Shown: positions 47,631 through 59,400 of the stretch, piece by piece | How positions within the stretch are numbered: position 1 is the first letter of the stretch | Layout of the letters: the number at the start of each line of letters is the position of its first letter | Notes under the pieces: generated by a model | What the model saw: the letters and a program-made list of their open reading frames with translations, nothing else | Told to the model about the DNA's origin: nothing | The model's database searches: none | Source: Onthophagus taurus | Taxonomy: Eukaryota > Arthropoda > Insecta > Coleoptera > Scarabaeidae | Direction of reading: 5' to 3' | Assembly: GCF_036711975.1 (NCBI RefSeq) | Contig: NC_091972.1 | Location: forward strand, 9,615,001 to 9,679,000 | Length of the DNA stretch: 64,000 bases | Position numbers and translations under genes: made by a program

Positions 47631-50600
47631 ATGATTCACGAAGCACTTTTTTCGTTATGGAATTCTCGAGGAACTCTTTTTAAAACGTTGTCGAAAGAGG
47701 TTTGTCTAAAAAGTTAGGTTATGTTGTTTTACTTAACGAAATTGATATTTTTATTTAGGAATGGCTAAGAGATGTCGAATTGCGGGAGTTTTTACACCCA
47801 GCCGAACGAGAATTATTAGGCGAAATCATGTCTATAGCTTTAACTTATCACACAATTGAGGAATTTCGTAAAGATGTTTTGAATAATAAGAAAATAGAAC
47901 GTGTTTTGTATGAAGGTTTGGCAAGCTTTAAAATTTAATGATTTGATTAATTATTAGAGTGGTATTATAGATACTGAAAAAAGAGAAGATGGTCAAGATA
48001 ATATAAAGGATATGGAACCAGGACTATATATAACAGCATTTTGTAATGGTCTCGATAAAGTTTTAAAAAGGTATCGAGACGAAATTGTTGATATAGAAGA
48101 GGAATTTTTAAAACATCCCGAATTAACATTAAGCTTTGTTTTGGGTCGAATTGAAAACTTTAACACCCTTTTCGATGTTTTGATAAAAATGATTCGAATG
48201 ATTCAAATCGAAAATGTACGAGGAGCTTTACTTTTAGGCCGTTTACATCTTTATCTTGATTGTAATATTCCCATGATTGTTGAAGCCACCAAAGTGTGAG
48301 TAAAATTTTTCATTTTTCCAAACTACATTTAAATTTTACTTTTTTATTAGATTAATATCATTTATTAATGTCCCATTTTACCATCAATTATCGAAATGGA
48401 TTATTTATGGAGATATTAAAGACAAATACAATGAATTCTTTATTTGCGACGCAAACTGCCCCGATGAAAATTTTCAATATCCAGATAACTGTGGTGAAGA
48501 AGCAGAATGTTATGAATCCCACACTTTGGGTCCAAAAAAATCGGGTCAAATTGTTTATCCCGTACGGAAATTTTATATTCGCCCGGAAATGCTGCCGTCA
48601 ATAATTAGTTATGATTTGGCGGAGAAGATTTTGTTTATGGGCAGAACCGTGTGGATCAATGAAAATCGTCCAATCGATGCTAATACGCCAGAAAATTACA
48701 CAGTTTGGAATCGAAATGGCTCAGAATTATACCAGAAAGTGCTTGAATTGGAAAAAGGAGTTTTTGATTTTGAAAATTTCGAAAGAACTATTGAAAAATG
48801 TCGTTTAAAGCTTACAAAGGTATTTAAAAATTATATTTAGGGTCGAGGAAATTTTAATTCTTTGTTTTAGCATCTTTGGACTATTGTGGTGGATGAAGCG
48901 AAATTATTAGAACATTTACAAAACGTTAGGGATTATTATGGATTGGGTAGAGGAGAATTATTTCAACGGTTCATTGTTACAGCTGGTGAAAAATTAAAAG
49001 AAACGCCAAATAGTTACATTGTAACAAATTTGAATATGATATTTTCGGATACTGCTGCAAAAATATATGGGGAATATGATAAAAGTTTTAAAAAGTTTGA
49101 ATTAGCCATCGTGAAACAATCTGAAACATGTAATTATTATTTTGTGATTATGTGAAAACGAAATGATTCTTTTTTTCGTAGGTGATAATCCTTGGACATT
49201 ATTAAAATTGAATTTTGATATAGTCTGGCCCTTACACATAATTTTCTATCCGAAAACTTTGGATCTTTATAACAGATTATTTCGATTTCTATTAACAATT
49301 ACTAGAACTCAAATTGAATTGAACAAATTATGGCATAATCATATATCATCAAAGAAGAAAATGTATATTATAACTTTTATCATAAATATTTAATAATTTT
49401 TGAACTAAAAGTAGAACTAATACTAGAACTAAAATTTTTCAGGTTAAGCCCGTAATATACAGGTGTTTCCAAATTGATGCCAAAGATTTCAAGAAGTGAT
49501 TTTTCAACAAAAATTAAGGGGGGTCGTTCATATAACTTATTGTTCAAAACCCCTTCACCACCAAGTTACAGTACTCTAAAGTTAAGAGAAAAAAATTGTT
49601 TTTATTTAATAAATCCACTATGGAGGAATTTGGAAGAATGAAATTTGGCTGATAACTGTTACTAATAAAACGACACTTTTTGCCGATTTTTTTAACCCAA
49701 AAATGTTATTACAAGGTTCTGAAAAAATTAACTTTGCATCAGAACTTTTTAATGCGTCTACGTTTTTGTATTTAAAAAGTTGAGTTTGTCTCTTGACATT
49801 TTCTCCTAAAATTTTTAGTTTGATCACAAGAAAATTAAATAATACACAGACTCAAGTGAATTAATTCAGAGATTGGTTATTATTATTTAAAGAAATGGAG
49901 TCAAATTGATATCAGCATTATTTTATTTTTTGTGATCAAACTAACAATTTGTTAGTTGTAAAATGTCTAGAGATAAGAAAGTTGCAGATTTTTGCCCTTA
50001 ACTTTAGAGGTTAAAAAGTTATAGGAAAAGCACCCCTTAACCCTTTAAATCTTTCGCATCAATTTAGAAACACCTGTATATGCCCATATTGTGCCTATGT
50101 CTATGAATCTCTATTTGCATCTCTTGTTCTTTGGAAATAATGTCCGTATCTGGCTAGCACCTTGGTCTTATCGAAATCTATGGTATATCCCTTTTGTGGC
50201 AATGCTCTGCAACTTCCGACTGCTGGTTCTTATTCAGTCGGACATCCCTCTCTTGTTGCTTTTTTCAGCACTCGATGTTACCCAGTTTGGACAATGTAAT
50301 TCTTCACACAACTACATGATAGCTGATAGACTGCCGCTCTCTTATTGGGGTTGGGTTGGGTTGGAAGAGGAAATTCGACAAGATATACCCAGAGTCCTTA
50401 AATCAGCGAAGTCAAAATCATCAAAATCAAATCTAATAATTAACAAAAAAAAGGCGCTGCGGAGGATCATAGAAAAAATCGGCCTTCTAGCAAACAAAGG
50501 GAATGCCACCGTGCCCTGAGGGATATCTAGCGAGCCACCAAACAACGCATCAACATTTTCGTGAATCAAGCCCCTTGCATCCGCTTCTCTTTGAAGCCTC

Positions 50601-52400
50601 TCCCTACGAAAACCCCCCAACAGCTTTCCTTACATAACTTTATAAACCTCCAGAAACTCCTTTGGGTATTTATTTACCATTGCTACCAGCATTTTCGACA
50701 ATATTTGATCTGGTCCTAGCGCTTTCTTCGGTTTTATCTTGTCTACAGCAGACAAAAGTTCTTCTTCTGTGAACAGTTATAGATCTTCAACCGGTGTGTA
50801 CCGTTATGTGATTCTTGTATGCTTCAGGAAAAGTTTAGCCACTTGTTCTTCCACTGTCTCGTCTGTGATTGTAAGACAATTCCTAAGTTTTAGTTTCTTT
50901 GTGACTATCTTGCAGGCCTTTCCCCAAACGTCATCTTCAAGCTCCTCACATAGAGTCCACGTCTCCCTCTTGTTCTTAGCAATCACATTTTTTAACTCTG
51001 CCTTTGCCGTCTTATAATTCCCGCTCTGTTTGATCTACGTTCGCTCTGGCTCTAAGCCTTTTTTCATTTAAATCCGCATTCCACCGGTGTACGGTTTATG
51101 CTTTTATCTCCTACTCTGTAGAAATATTTTTGGCACAATTTTGTGATGTTCTTCATTAGATTTTCGGGCATTTTACCATTTCATAGGTAATCGTTCGATG
51201 GTCACTTAAGTTATCTTATTTCGGCATGCACTCTCCAGTTCTCTATGTTTTGACCTAACAGAGGTTTTACCACCGGTTTTATCTGCCTCCCTTAAGTGTC
51301 GGGTATGACGGAGCGGATTACAAGGCGTCAGCAAAATTCAGAACGCGCTTCCGATAGCTAAAGACACAGTATAGGCTATCATTCAGTTGGGGGTAGTATT
51401 ACGTTGGTCAAACTGGCTGTAACGTTGCCGCATCAAGGAGCATGAGAGAAATGTCCGACTAAATAAGATCCAACAGTTGGCGGTCGTAATGCCACAAAAA
51501 GGGAAACACGATAGATTTCAATAAGACTAGATGTCCTCGTCAGAGCCAGACTTTATTAATTGTTTATTCAAGTATTACATTTTGTCAAACTCAACCAATT
51601 TCGTCACTGCGATCATGTTTCTGAAGAAGGTTGCGTGGAATCCAAAACGTCAAACATTTTTCATCTAGGTTTCTAGGGCTAGTGTTAGTTCTAGTTTTAG
51701 TTCAATTAACACTGACCATGAAAGCCTTTTTGTTTATATGATTAATTTTTTTTAGAAATAAAAGGGTTTGGACTCTTCGGCACAACTTAATGTTTCTCGT
51801 TAATAATTTACAGTATTATTTACAAGTAGATGTGATTGAGGCGGAATTTTCAACGTTTAAAAAAGCTGTACAAAACGCTAACGAATTTGAGGATATCATC
51901 CGATTACATTCGAAGTTTTTGTGCAATTTATTAAGCAAAACATTTGTTATGACTGTTGATGAGGTAATTTTTAATGCTTTTTAAACATTAATACAGCATA
52001 ATTTTTTTAGACAACAAGCGATAATCACAAACACAATTTGGTTCAATTACCAGCTTTAAATTATAAAGGAAAAAATACTGTAAGTTTATTTTTTTTTGTT
52101 GTTTTAATATATTTGTTTTAACTTTTAATATTGTAGATGTACAGCATAATTTATTTGATACTAGAATTATGTAATGAATTCTGTTTGTATGCACACACTT
52201 GGGACGCTGAGTTGACTGAAATGCAACAGCAAGAATTGGAAGGAATTGAAACGAGAGCGAATAATTTAACCGATATGTTATTAAGAACTCTTAGTAACCA
52301 TCACCAAAAAGTGTATGGATCTGATCTTTTACAATTGATGTATTGGTTAGATTTTAATCAGTGGTACACTAAAACTGATTTTAATTTAACTGTTGGATAA
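47631..52400 (+). CDS. Grip75: Gamma-tubulin complex component 4 (GCP4/Grip75)
   Basis: Subunit of the gamma-tubulin ring complex that nucleates microtubules at centrosomes and spindles. Nine coding exons keep frame: 47631-47699, 47759-47907, 47960-48295, 48351-48819, 48871-49129, 49182-49362, 51756-51963, 52011-52079 and 52137-52400. They total 2004 nt, or 667 aa, the same length as human GCP4. The start MIHEALFSLW matches the family. The N-terminal GRIP1 half includes LAEKILFMG. The C-terminal GRIP2 half includes YGLGRGELFQ (about 364-373) and NNLQYYLQVDV. The exon 2/3 junction uses a GTATGA donor and the second of two adjacent AGs, chosen because other joins meet stops; it is the least certain junction. 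The 2.4-kb sixth intron is full of transposon debris. Confidence 0.94.
49395..49457. repeat. Palindromic repeat fragment, locus 4
   Basis: AAAAGTAGAACTAATACTAG and TTTTTCAGGTTAAGCCC match one arm and half the core of the palindromic repeat. The copy is cut off by the adjacent MITE starting at 49460. A further one-arm stub lies at about 51660-51705, before GCP4 exon 7. Confidence 0.65.
49460..50076. mobile_element. MITE with CAGGTGTTTC ends in GCP4 intron 6
   Basis: 617 bp. The left end CAGGTGTTTCCAAATTGATG matches the inverse of the right end (CATCAATTTAGAAACACCTG) with one difference, and both sides are flanked by TA. It is non-coding. It appears to have inserted into the palindromic repeat core at 49440-49457. 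Confidence 0.85.
50340..51070 (-). mobile_element. R1/I-like non-LTR reverse-transcriptase relic
   Basis: On the minus strand, 50986-50804 reads NKRETWTLCEELEDDVWGKA, and the next piece reads FTEEELLSAVDKIKPKKALG followed by PDQI. Together these match the linker and N-terminal fingers of R1/I-type reverse transcriptases. Frames are broken and the catalytic region is absent. It is intronic to GCP4 in antisense orientation. A (TTGGG)3 tract at 50345-50364 lies at its 3' edge. Confidence 0.75.
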
Positions 52401-52469
52401 CCAAAAAAAATCGCAAAGTGATTAAAACATTTTTAATTTCTCAGCAAATTTCTTTTTGCTTTTTTTATG

Positions 52470-52475
52470 AATAAA
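52470..52475 (+). terminator. Polyadenylation signal of GCP4
   Basis: AATAAA 70 bp after the GCP4 stop codon. Confidence 0.55.
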
Positions 52476-53498
52476 AAAATAGAAAAAGGATGGTAATTTT
52501 TAATGTAACAATCAATTCCAACATTTCCAAAGATAAATTATTAATTTATCGATATTTGATTAATCCCTATGTAATTTGATTAGATACGAATACAAGAAAA
52601 ATAAGTTTCAAGAATTTAATGAAGTAGATTACGTTTCAAGTAACTTTCCGGGTATTAAAATTCCTTTTATCAATTATTAATACCAAAACTATTTCTTGAT
52701 AACCAAGCGGTACACAAAAAATAGTGTAAGCAATTTGTGTTGCCTACCCAACCAATAATTTTAATTATTTTCACCAATAATAAAGAGAGTAACAAAACGA
52801 CTTAATAAGCATTGTTTAACCAAATAAACACATTATCAGCACTTGTACTATTAAAATAAAACGTTTACCAATAAAATTTGTTACAAAGCAAAAAATAAAA
52901 ACGCACTAAATAATAATAAATCAAATAAATATATTAAAAATGCTCATTTTAACTTACCTAACCATAATAAAAAGATGTTCAACACTTCTTCCAAGACTAA
53001 AATCACATCTTCAACATTTTCTCTCTAAAAACTATTTGTACACGTCTTAAGAGCAGTATACTCGCGAAGGTAACCTCAAATGGAAAGAAACGAGCAGGTT
53101 TCTCGGTTTAGACCAAAAATTTAAGCGGATATCCTGCGAAATGTTGATTTATAAATTTGAAACACCTTTCAAAACCGAATAGCGAATGAAAAAAAGATGC
53201 CGAAACACGAACAAGTATAGCCTCTATGTTAAAAAAAATAAAACAAGACGGCCGAGACACGTGAAATCCGACGTTCGGCGATTGTTTTTTATCTGGTGCG
53301 CAAGCGCAAGGTTCGAATTTCTAACCTTATTTATGTTCACGGCATCAGTTCCCGATTAGATTCCAAGTGTTACACTTAAATCAAATAGTTTTTCATTGAT
53401 TTTGTGGTGTTTTATGTCATTTTTTGTGAATTAAATTGTTGCTAATTTAATTGTTTGTCTTAAATTGATGTTTTGAAATTTAAAGTTTTTGTGTTACA
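52476..53498. promoter_or_regulatory. GCP4-ANKLE1 intergenic region and ANKLE1 promoter
   Basis: AT-rich up to about 53030, then CG-richer at 53250-53350, including CACGTG and a possible Initiator ATCAGTT at about 53344. The ANKLE1 start codon follows at 53499. Confidence 0.4.
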
Positions 53499-56400
53499 AT
53501 GAACATTTATCGTGGTCGAAACCGCACGGAAGTTTATCTTGCTTCAATACTTTATGATTCTATTGAAGATCAAGATATAAAGTAAGTTTATTTCATATTA
53601 GGACAGGTATTAATCATATTAAAATAATCAAAGTTGGCGAAAAATGAGAATTCAACATATTGAGCTTTAAGGTATAACGCTTTAATAGGCGACAGTTTGC
53701 AAACCGCAGGAGACACTACTGGTTGTCATGACGATATATGTATCTCCATGACATTACAGATACAGTTTCGTGTTAGGCGACACTACTGGTTGTCATGATA
53801 TGCTTCAAGATACAATTTTGCGACAGACGGCAGTCTGCAAACTGCAGGCGACACTACTGGTTGTTATGGAGATATATGCATCTCCATGACATTAACGGTA
53901 CAATTCCATGACATGCGGCACTTTGATACGTATATAACTTGGATGTGAAGTGTCGCCACGCTTGGAATTAATGTCATGGAGATACATGTATCTCACTCAG
54001 TAGTGTCGCCTGCGGTTTGGAGTTTGTCGTCCATCTTGGAATTGTACCTTTAATGTCACGGAGATACATGTATCTCCATGACAACCAGTAGTGCGGTTTG
54101 CAGTCTGGCGCCTGTCACGATTTATACCGTAAAGCTCAATATATTGAGCTTTAAGCAATATTTAAGTTTAATTTTGTCTCGGAATTGTACCTTTTAATTG
54201 AAAGTAATCAAGCATATGGTTTTAAACTTAAATAAAAAGATATTGCAATAAATCATTAAATAATAAAAGTAACAATATAAAATATCAAATTTTTCTTCTA
54301 AATTAATTACCGAAAACAAAATTATTTTTTTAAATTATAATCTTAAAATGAAAATATAAATAATTATAAGAATAAAAAAAGTGCAATTATTTATGAATGG
54401 AAGCATATTGTTTTCTTGTTATCTTTAACTTGCTTCTAGATAAGTTAAGAAGAAGTGAGAATTAATTAATATCAATGTGTCCCCTTTTATTTCGTTCCAT
54501 TTATTCCATTTCCTTCTCTTTATGTCCCAATTTAAGATTTCAACCCCATCCTGAACTTTCCTTCTTTTATCTTTTAATCAAAATTATTTACTATGTATTC
54601 TATGTTTCAGTTCAATTATTAAATTATTAACCGAAAAACATGCTGATCCAAATTTAATCCTACCAGAAAAAGGAATTTCATCATTTCATTTGACGATTGG
54701 AAACGAATCGGAATCATTTGCACTTCAAGTCACTGCATTGATAATACAACACGGTGGCGATCCGAACGTTAAATCAGACGAAGGATTGACGCCAGTTCAT
54801 ATTGCCGCTGCGTGGGGTCGTTTGAACATTTTGGATCTGTTGTTAAAGTGCGGAGGAGATCCACAAGTTACCGATAATTGTTATAAATCGCCAATTGATT
54901 ATGCAAAATCTGAAAAACATCTTGAAGCTGTACGAATTATGCAGGAGCTTATTGATTATCAACGGACATTTTTATTTAATGAAACGAAAAAGCCGACATT
55001 TATAATGAAATTAGGTGAGTTCAATTTTAATTATTACATAAATTCGTTCATTTTGATTTATATTTAAAAATATACTATTTAAACTGTTTTTAGAAGTTTA
55101 AGTGGTTAGTGAAGAGTATTAGAGTAAGCAAAAAAATTGAGTAAATAGAGCGTTTCTAATTAATTGGAAATTCCCAGTTGTATCACAATTGATTTTATTT
55201 CTATCTTCGTCCCCATCTAAACCTTGATCCGAAATATCAACACATAACGGGTTTCCCAATAAAAACATAACAATTTCGTATTTAAATAAGAACGCACCCT
55301 TCAATGTTTTTCATGATTGAACAATTTTATGCCACCAGATAGGTTGTGCATGCTATAATGAATAAATTCGAGTTGAGGTATTGTAATGTACCGAGTGAGT
55401 ACTAAGCATATGTAAGTGCTTCAATTCATTCGCATTGTGGACAATTTTGTGTAAAGATCTTCGTTTACATTCTTACAAGATCAAATTAACTTAACCCTCC
55501 AGTGGTGACGCGCGGTCTCTTGGACCGACAGATACGCTTGATCTATGGACCGAGTTTTCACGTCACCACTGCAGGGTTAAGAACTGAAAGCTCTTAATCA
55601 TTTGAAGTGCCGAAACTTCTCAGATTTGGTTCGCTAAACTTTGAAGCATAGAATTTTTAACGTTGAAGCTAATTTTTGATTGAATGGCTTTGCCAATAAG
55701 CATAAATATGTGTTATTGGACAGCAACAAAAACCCACATATGTTTCAAGAGTTTCAATTACAACCACGAAAGTTGACCGTATGGTGTAAATGTCACGGAG
55801 GTGTGATTCAATAATTTTTTTTTTTTCGATTGATTAATTGCCATGTAACGGACAATGTCAGAATAGGATGCACTAGTTATCAGGGATATCAGATTCCAAA
55901 AAGATGATGGCGCCTTATTTTTCCACCTATTTTACTTGTCGAAATCTTCGCTTTGGAAATAGTATCTTTGGAAATAAATCTAAAAATCCTGATATTTCTC
56001 TCATCTCAAACCAGGATAAATTAAACCAGTAAATATGTCAAATAAATAAAGAATGTCACCAAGTACAGAATACACCCCAAAATGATCAAACTTGAAGTCT
56101 GTGAGTAGCCATTATGGAACCAAATAAAAATAAGCTTTATGAATTTGAAATGAATACAGATTGGGTTATCTAAATCCGGGTTTTAATATACAAAAACACG
56201 CCTAATTAACATTCCTACACATAGAATCGGTATGAAAAACTTTTTCGGTTTGATAGAGTTGGTTTGGTGAATAAGTAAAACAATAATGACGAAGATGCAT
56301 AAAGAGCTGGGCTGACTCGCCTGGACAGGTAGATTCGATTTAGTGTCTCCGTCGTGATTGTTTCGTGTAATTCCAATTATACCTATTCCTAATATTCCCA

Positions 56401-59400
56401 TAAATAGTCATACTATTGTCAGGGTGATCAAATAGAAAGCTTTTATTCCTTTTACCCTATTGCACTAGGTCAAGATTACCATTTTTCATAGAAATTCTAG
56501 AATTTCTATTAGGGATCTATTAGAATAACTAGAATTACATACGTGTTTTGTGTTGACCGAAAATTCTCCAATTCATCATTCATTGGTTCATTTATGCTAC
56601 CTTGATTTCTAAATAAAAGTTTTTATTAACCCTTTCGTTACTAAGAGCGTACGCATACGTTTTTGTATATATGGGTTTGCTATATGATCTTGAAAATACT
56701 CCGTAACGAAAGGGTTAATTGAATTCGTCGTTATAATTAAGTATTTATTTTTTACAGCGTAGTAGTTGCAGTATTTTGACCACGATTTTTTAAAAGAACT
56801 TTCTTAAAAGAACTTGAACGTTTTCAATATCAGATTACTTACCTTTGGCTCCTTCGAATCGATGAGATGTAGGATATTTTAGACGCGCTGTCCACATAAT
56901 CACAAAAGTCGTAAAATCACAAAAAGTAATTACAGAAGATTTGGTCTTTGCGTGCCTAACATACACATAAAATAATAAAGAAGACATAAAGTGTAAAAAT
57001 ACTTACCGTTAATAAAAACTAACAGCAAAAATTAAACTTAAAACTAAAAAAAAACTTTAAAAGGTTCGAGAATTTAAAAAAGAAAGCACTAAAACACAAA
57101 TGGTTTAAACAACACAGTTGTTAAAATAAGAACGAATACTTTAGCCCTCTCAACTGTCCAGGAAATATCTCTGTTAGGATAGAGTACTGGTTTGTACATT
57201 TTAGTATTTTAGTTGTACATTTTTTACATCTGTTGTAAGGTTTTACGACTTGACTTGTTTAAAACAATGAATTTTTTCATAAAGAAAGATAAGTCGTCGC
57301 AGAGTTTTCGGGGTCTGCCCACCGGTATTTTCCTATGCATTCTAGCGTTGAGAGTTCTCTTTGATAAAGTTCTTTCTTCCATCCGCTAACATGTCCTGCC
57401 CATTGCAACCTTTGAAGTCTGATAAACGTACCAGTCTGACCCTCCATGTATTGTTTTTTTTATTGGCCTCAATATTCTTCTTAATCCTTTCCTTTCAAAT
57501 ATGCTCAGTTAATTTTTTGTGCTCTCTTTCATTATCCTTGCTGTGCATTCGTAACTTCCTATTTTCCGTTCCATCCGAACTCATTATCTGTCCCATGCCC
57601 TGGTATAGAAGTTGCTCAACCGGCTCAATACTTATGGCACTTATGGCACCTCACTACTTTTCTGAGTTTTTTTGCACAATTTTTGAAACACGAATTTTTT
57701 ATTTTATTTCAATGTATAAAACGCATGCGAACTTATTTATAGTGTTCCATTTCATCTTCAATTTCATAATTAATTTATAAAATACAAAGTTCTTTTCGGA
57801 TTAGAAAAAGTTAACTTTATTTAAAAGTTTAAATTGTCAATAGAATCAAAAAAAAATAAAACAACGATTAATCATTTTAAGTTTAGTAAACAAGTTAAAT
57901 AAATAAATCGCTAAAAATTATAAAAATACATTTTAAAAATATATATAATCTTATTTGTTCGTAATGGTTTTAAAGTTCATTTAAAAAAAAAAGTTAACTC
58001 CCATGATTCGGATTTGACCTTTGAAAGATTATTTTTACAGGTAAAATGTGACACGATAATTTTTAAACAATTAACTTAATTAGATAGGTGATAAAAATGT
58101 GTTGTTTTTGAAAAAATCATTTATAATTGTTTAATAAAAAAATGAAAATTGGTATTTAATTGATTTAATAATCAAAAAAATGACGTAAATCGGAACACAA
58201 CAAGTCTCAAATAAAATTTAATCATTTTATGTAAACACCTTTTTAAAAACAATTAAAAAACGATAATAATTGTAATCGTATTTGTTCTAGATTCTTAAAA
58301 CTAAATTGATTTTTTTTTTAATTTTAATTCGAAACCCGGATTTTTATATACATAAAAATCTTAATCTCTTCATTTTATTTCTATTATTAACACACGATCG
58401 TCCCAGAAACAAAAAAATAATTACTTCGAGACTCGTCCCATCCAGTTCTCGTTTGTTGTCAAAGTTCAAACGGAGTCTGTAAAAACATTATTTTAAGTGA
58501 CATCTAATAACTTGGTTATCACATCGCAAGTCTGGCGCCTACCAAAGAGATTCATGTTGCCTCATAAATAATAAAAAAAGATTGTGTTAAAATGGAAATT
58601 AATCGAGGCGTAATGAGATGTAATTTGTCTTTGCTTGATTTCGGCAAATTCTTATCGCTGTGTTTATATTCGATGTTAAAAAAAAATCGTCCTAGCGGAT
58701 GCTTAATTTTCCATTATTTTTGCCTCATATATCGCTCGTCTTATCGACGATTTATTTGTGTACGTATAAATAGAATTTTTCGAATTGAAATTTTAACGAA
58801 AACATTTAATTATTAATTTTTTCCTAATCAGAATTTGGATAGGTCAATATTCCCTACTTATCTAATAAGATAAAAAAATTAATTGTAAATTTGAATTGAA
58901 GATTCTGTTTACGTTAAGAGGCTATTAATTTGTCCAGATAGACGCTAATGTGTCCGATAAGGGAGTTTATTAATAGCCCTAAGATAAATCTCTTTTGCGA
59001 TTTAAACTCGTCGTCGTATATATCTTTACTACGCTCGTTCTATAATAAGAAACATTAAATTAACCATCATGAAGTGGTAACATAAGTAATATAAACAACA
59101 ATTAATCATTTTTTTCCTTCTGCTGTCGCTATTATTATCAAGTAAAATAACAAAATCAAACAACAATATCTTTTATTTTTCTTAATTAACTACATTTTAT
59201 TCAATTAAAGAAAGTTTATTCCAAAACTATGCACAATATTCAAAAAAATTAATTTATTAAAATTGTTTATGTTAAATTAGGTGAAGATAATTTCGATTTT
59301 CTCAAGGTGCTCTATTCCATGTTCATAGATAATCTCTGGGTATTCAATCTAACGCTAAATAATAATTAAAACTAGAACTAATAATTCAAGTTCTAGGTCT

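Noticed and set aside
47908..47959. GCP4 intron 2 with the donor at 47916 (GTTTGG)
   Set aside because: Both possible acceptors then lead to an early stop; the GTATGA donor at 47908 with the acceptor before 47960 keeps frame.
53305..53330. Possible tRNA T-arm (GGTTCGAAT)
   Set aside because: No matching D-arm, anticodon arm or acceptor stem could be formed around it.
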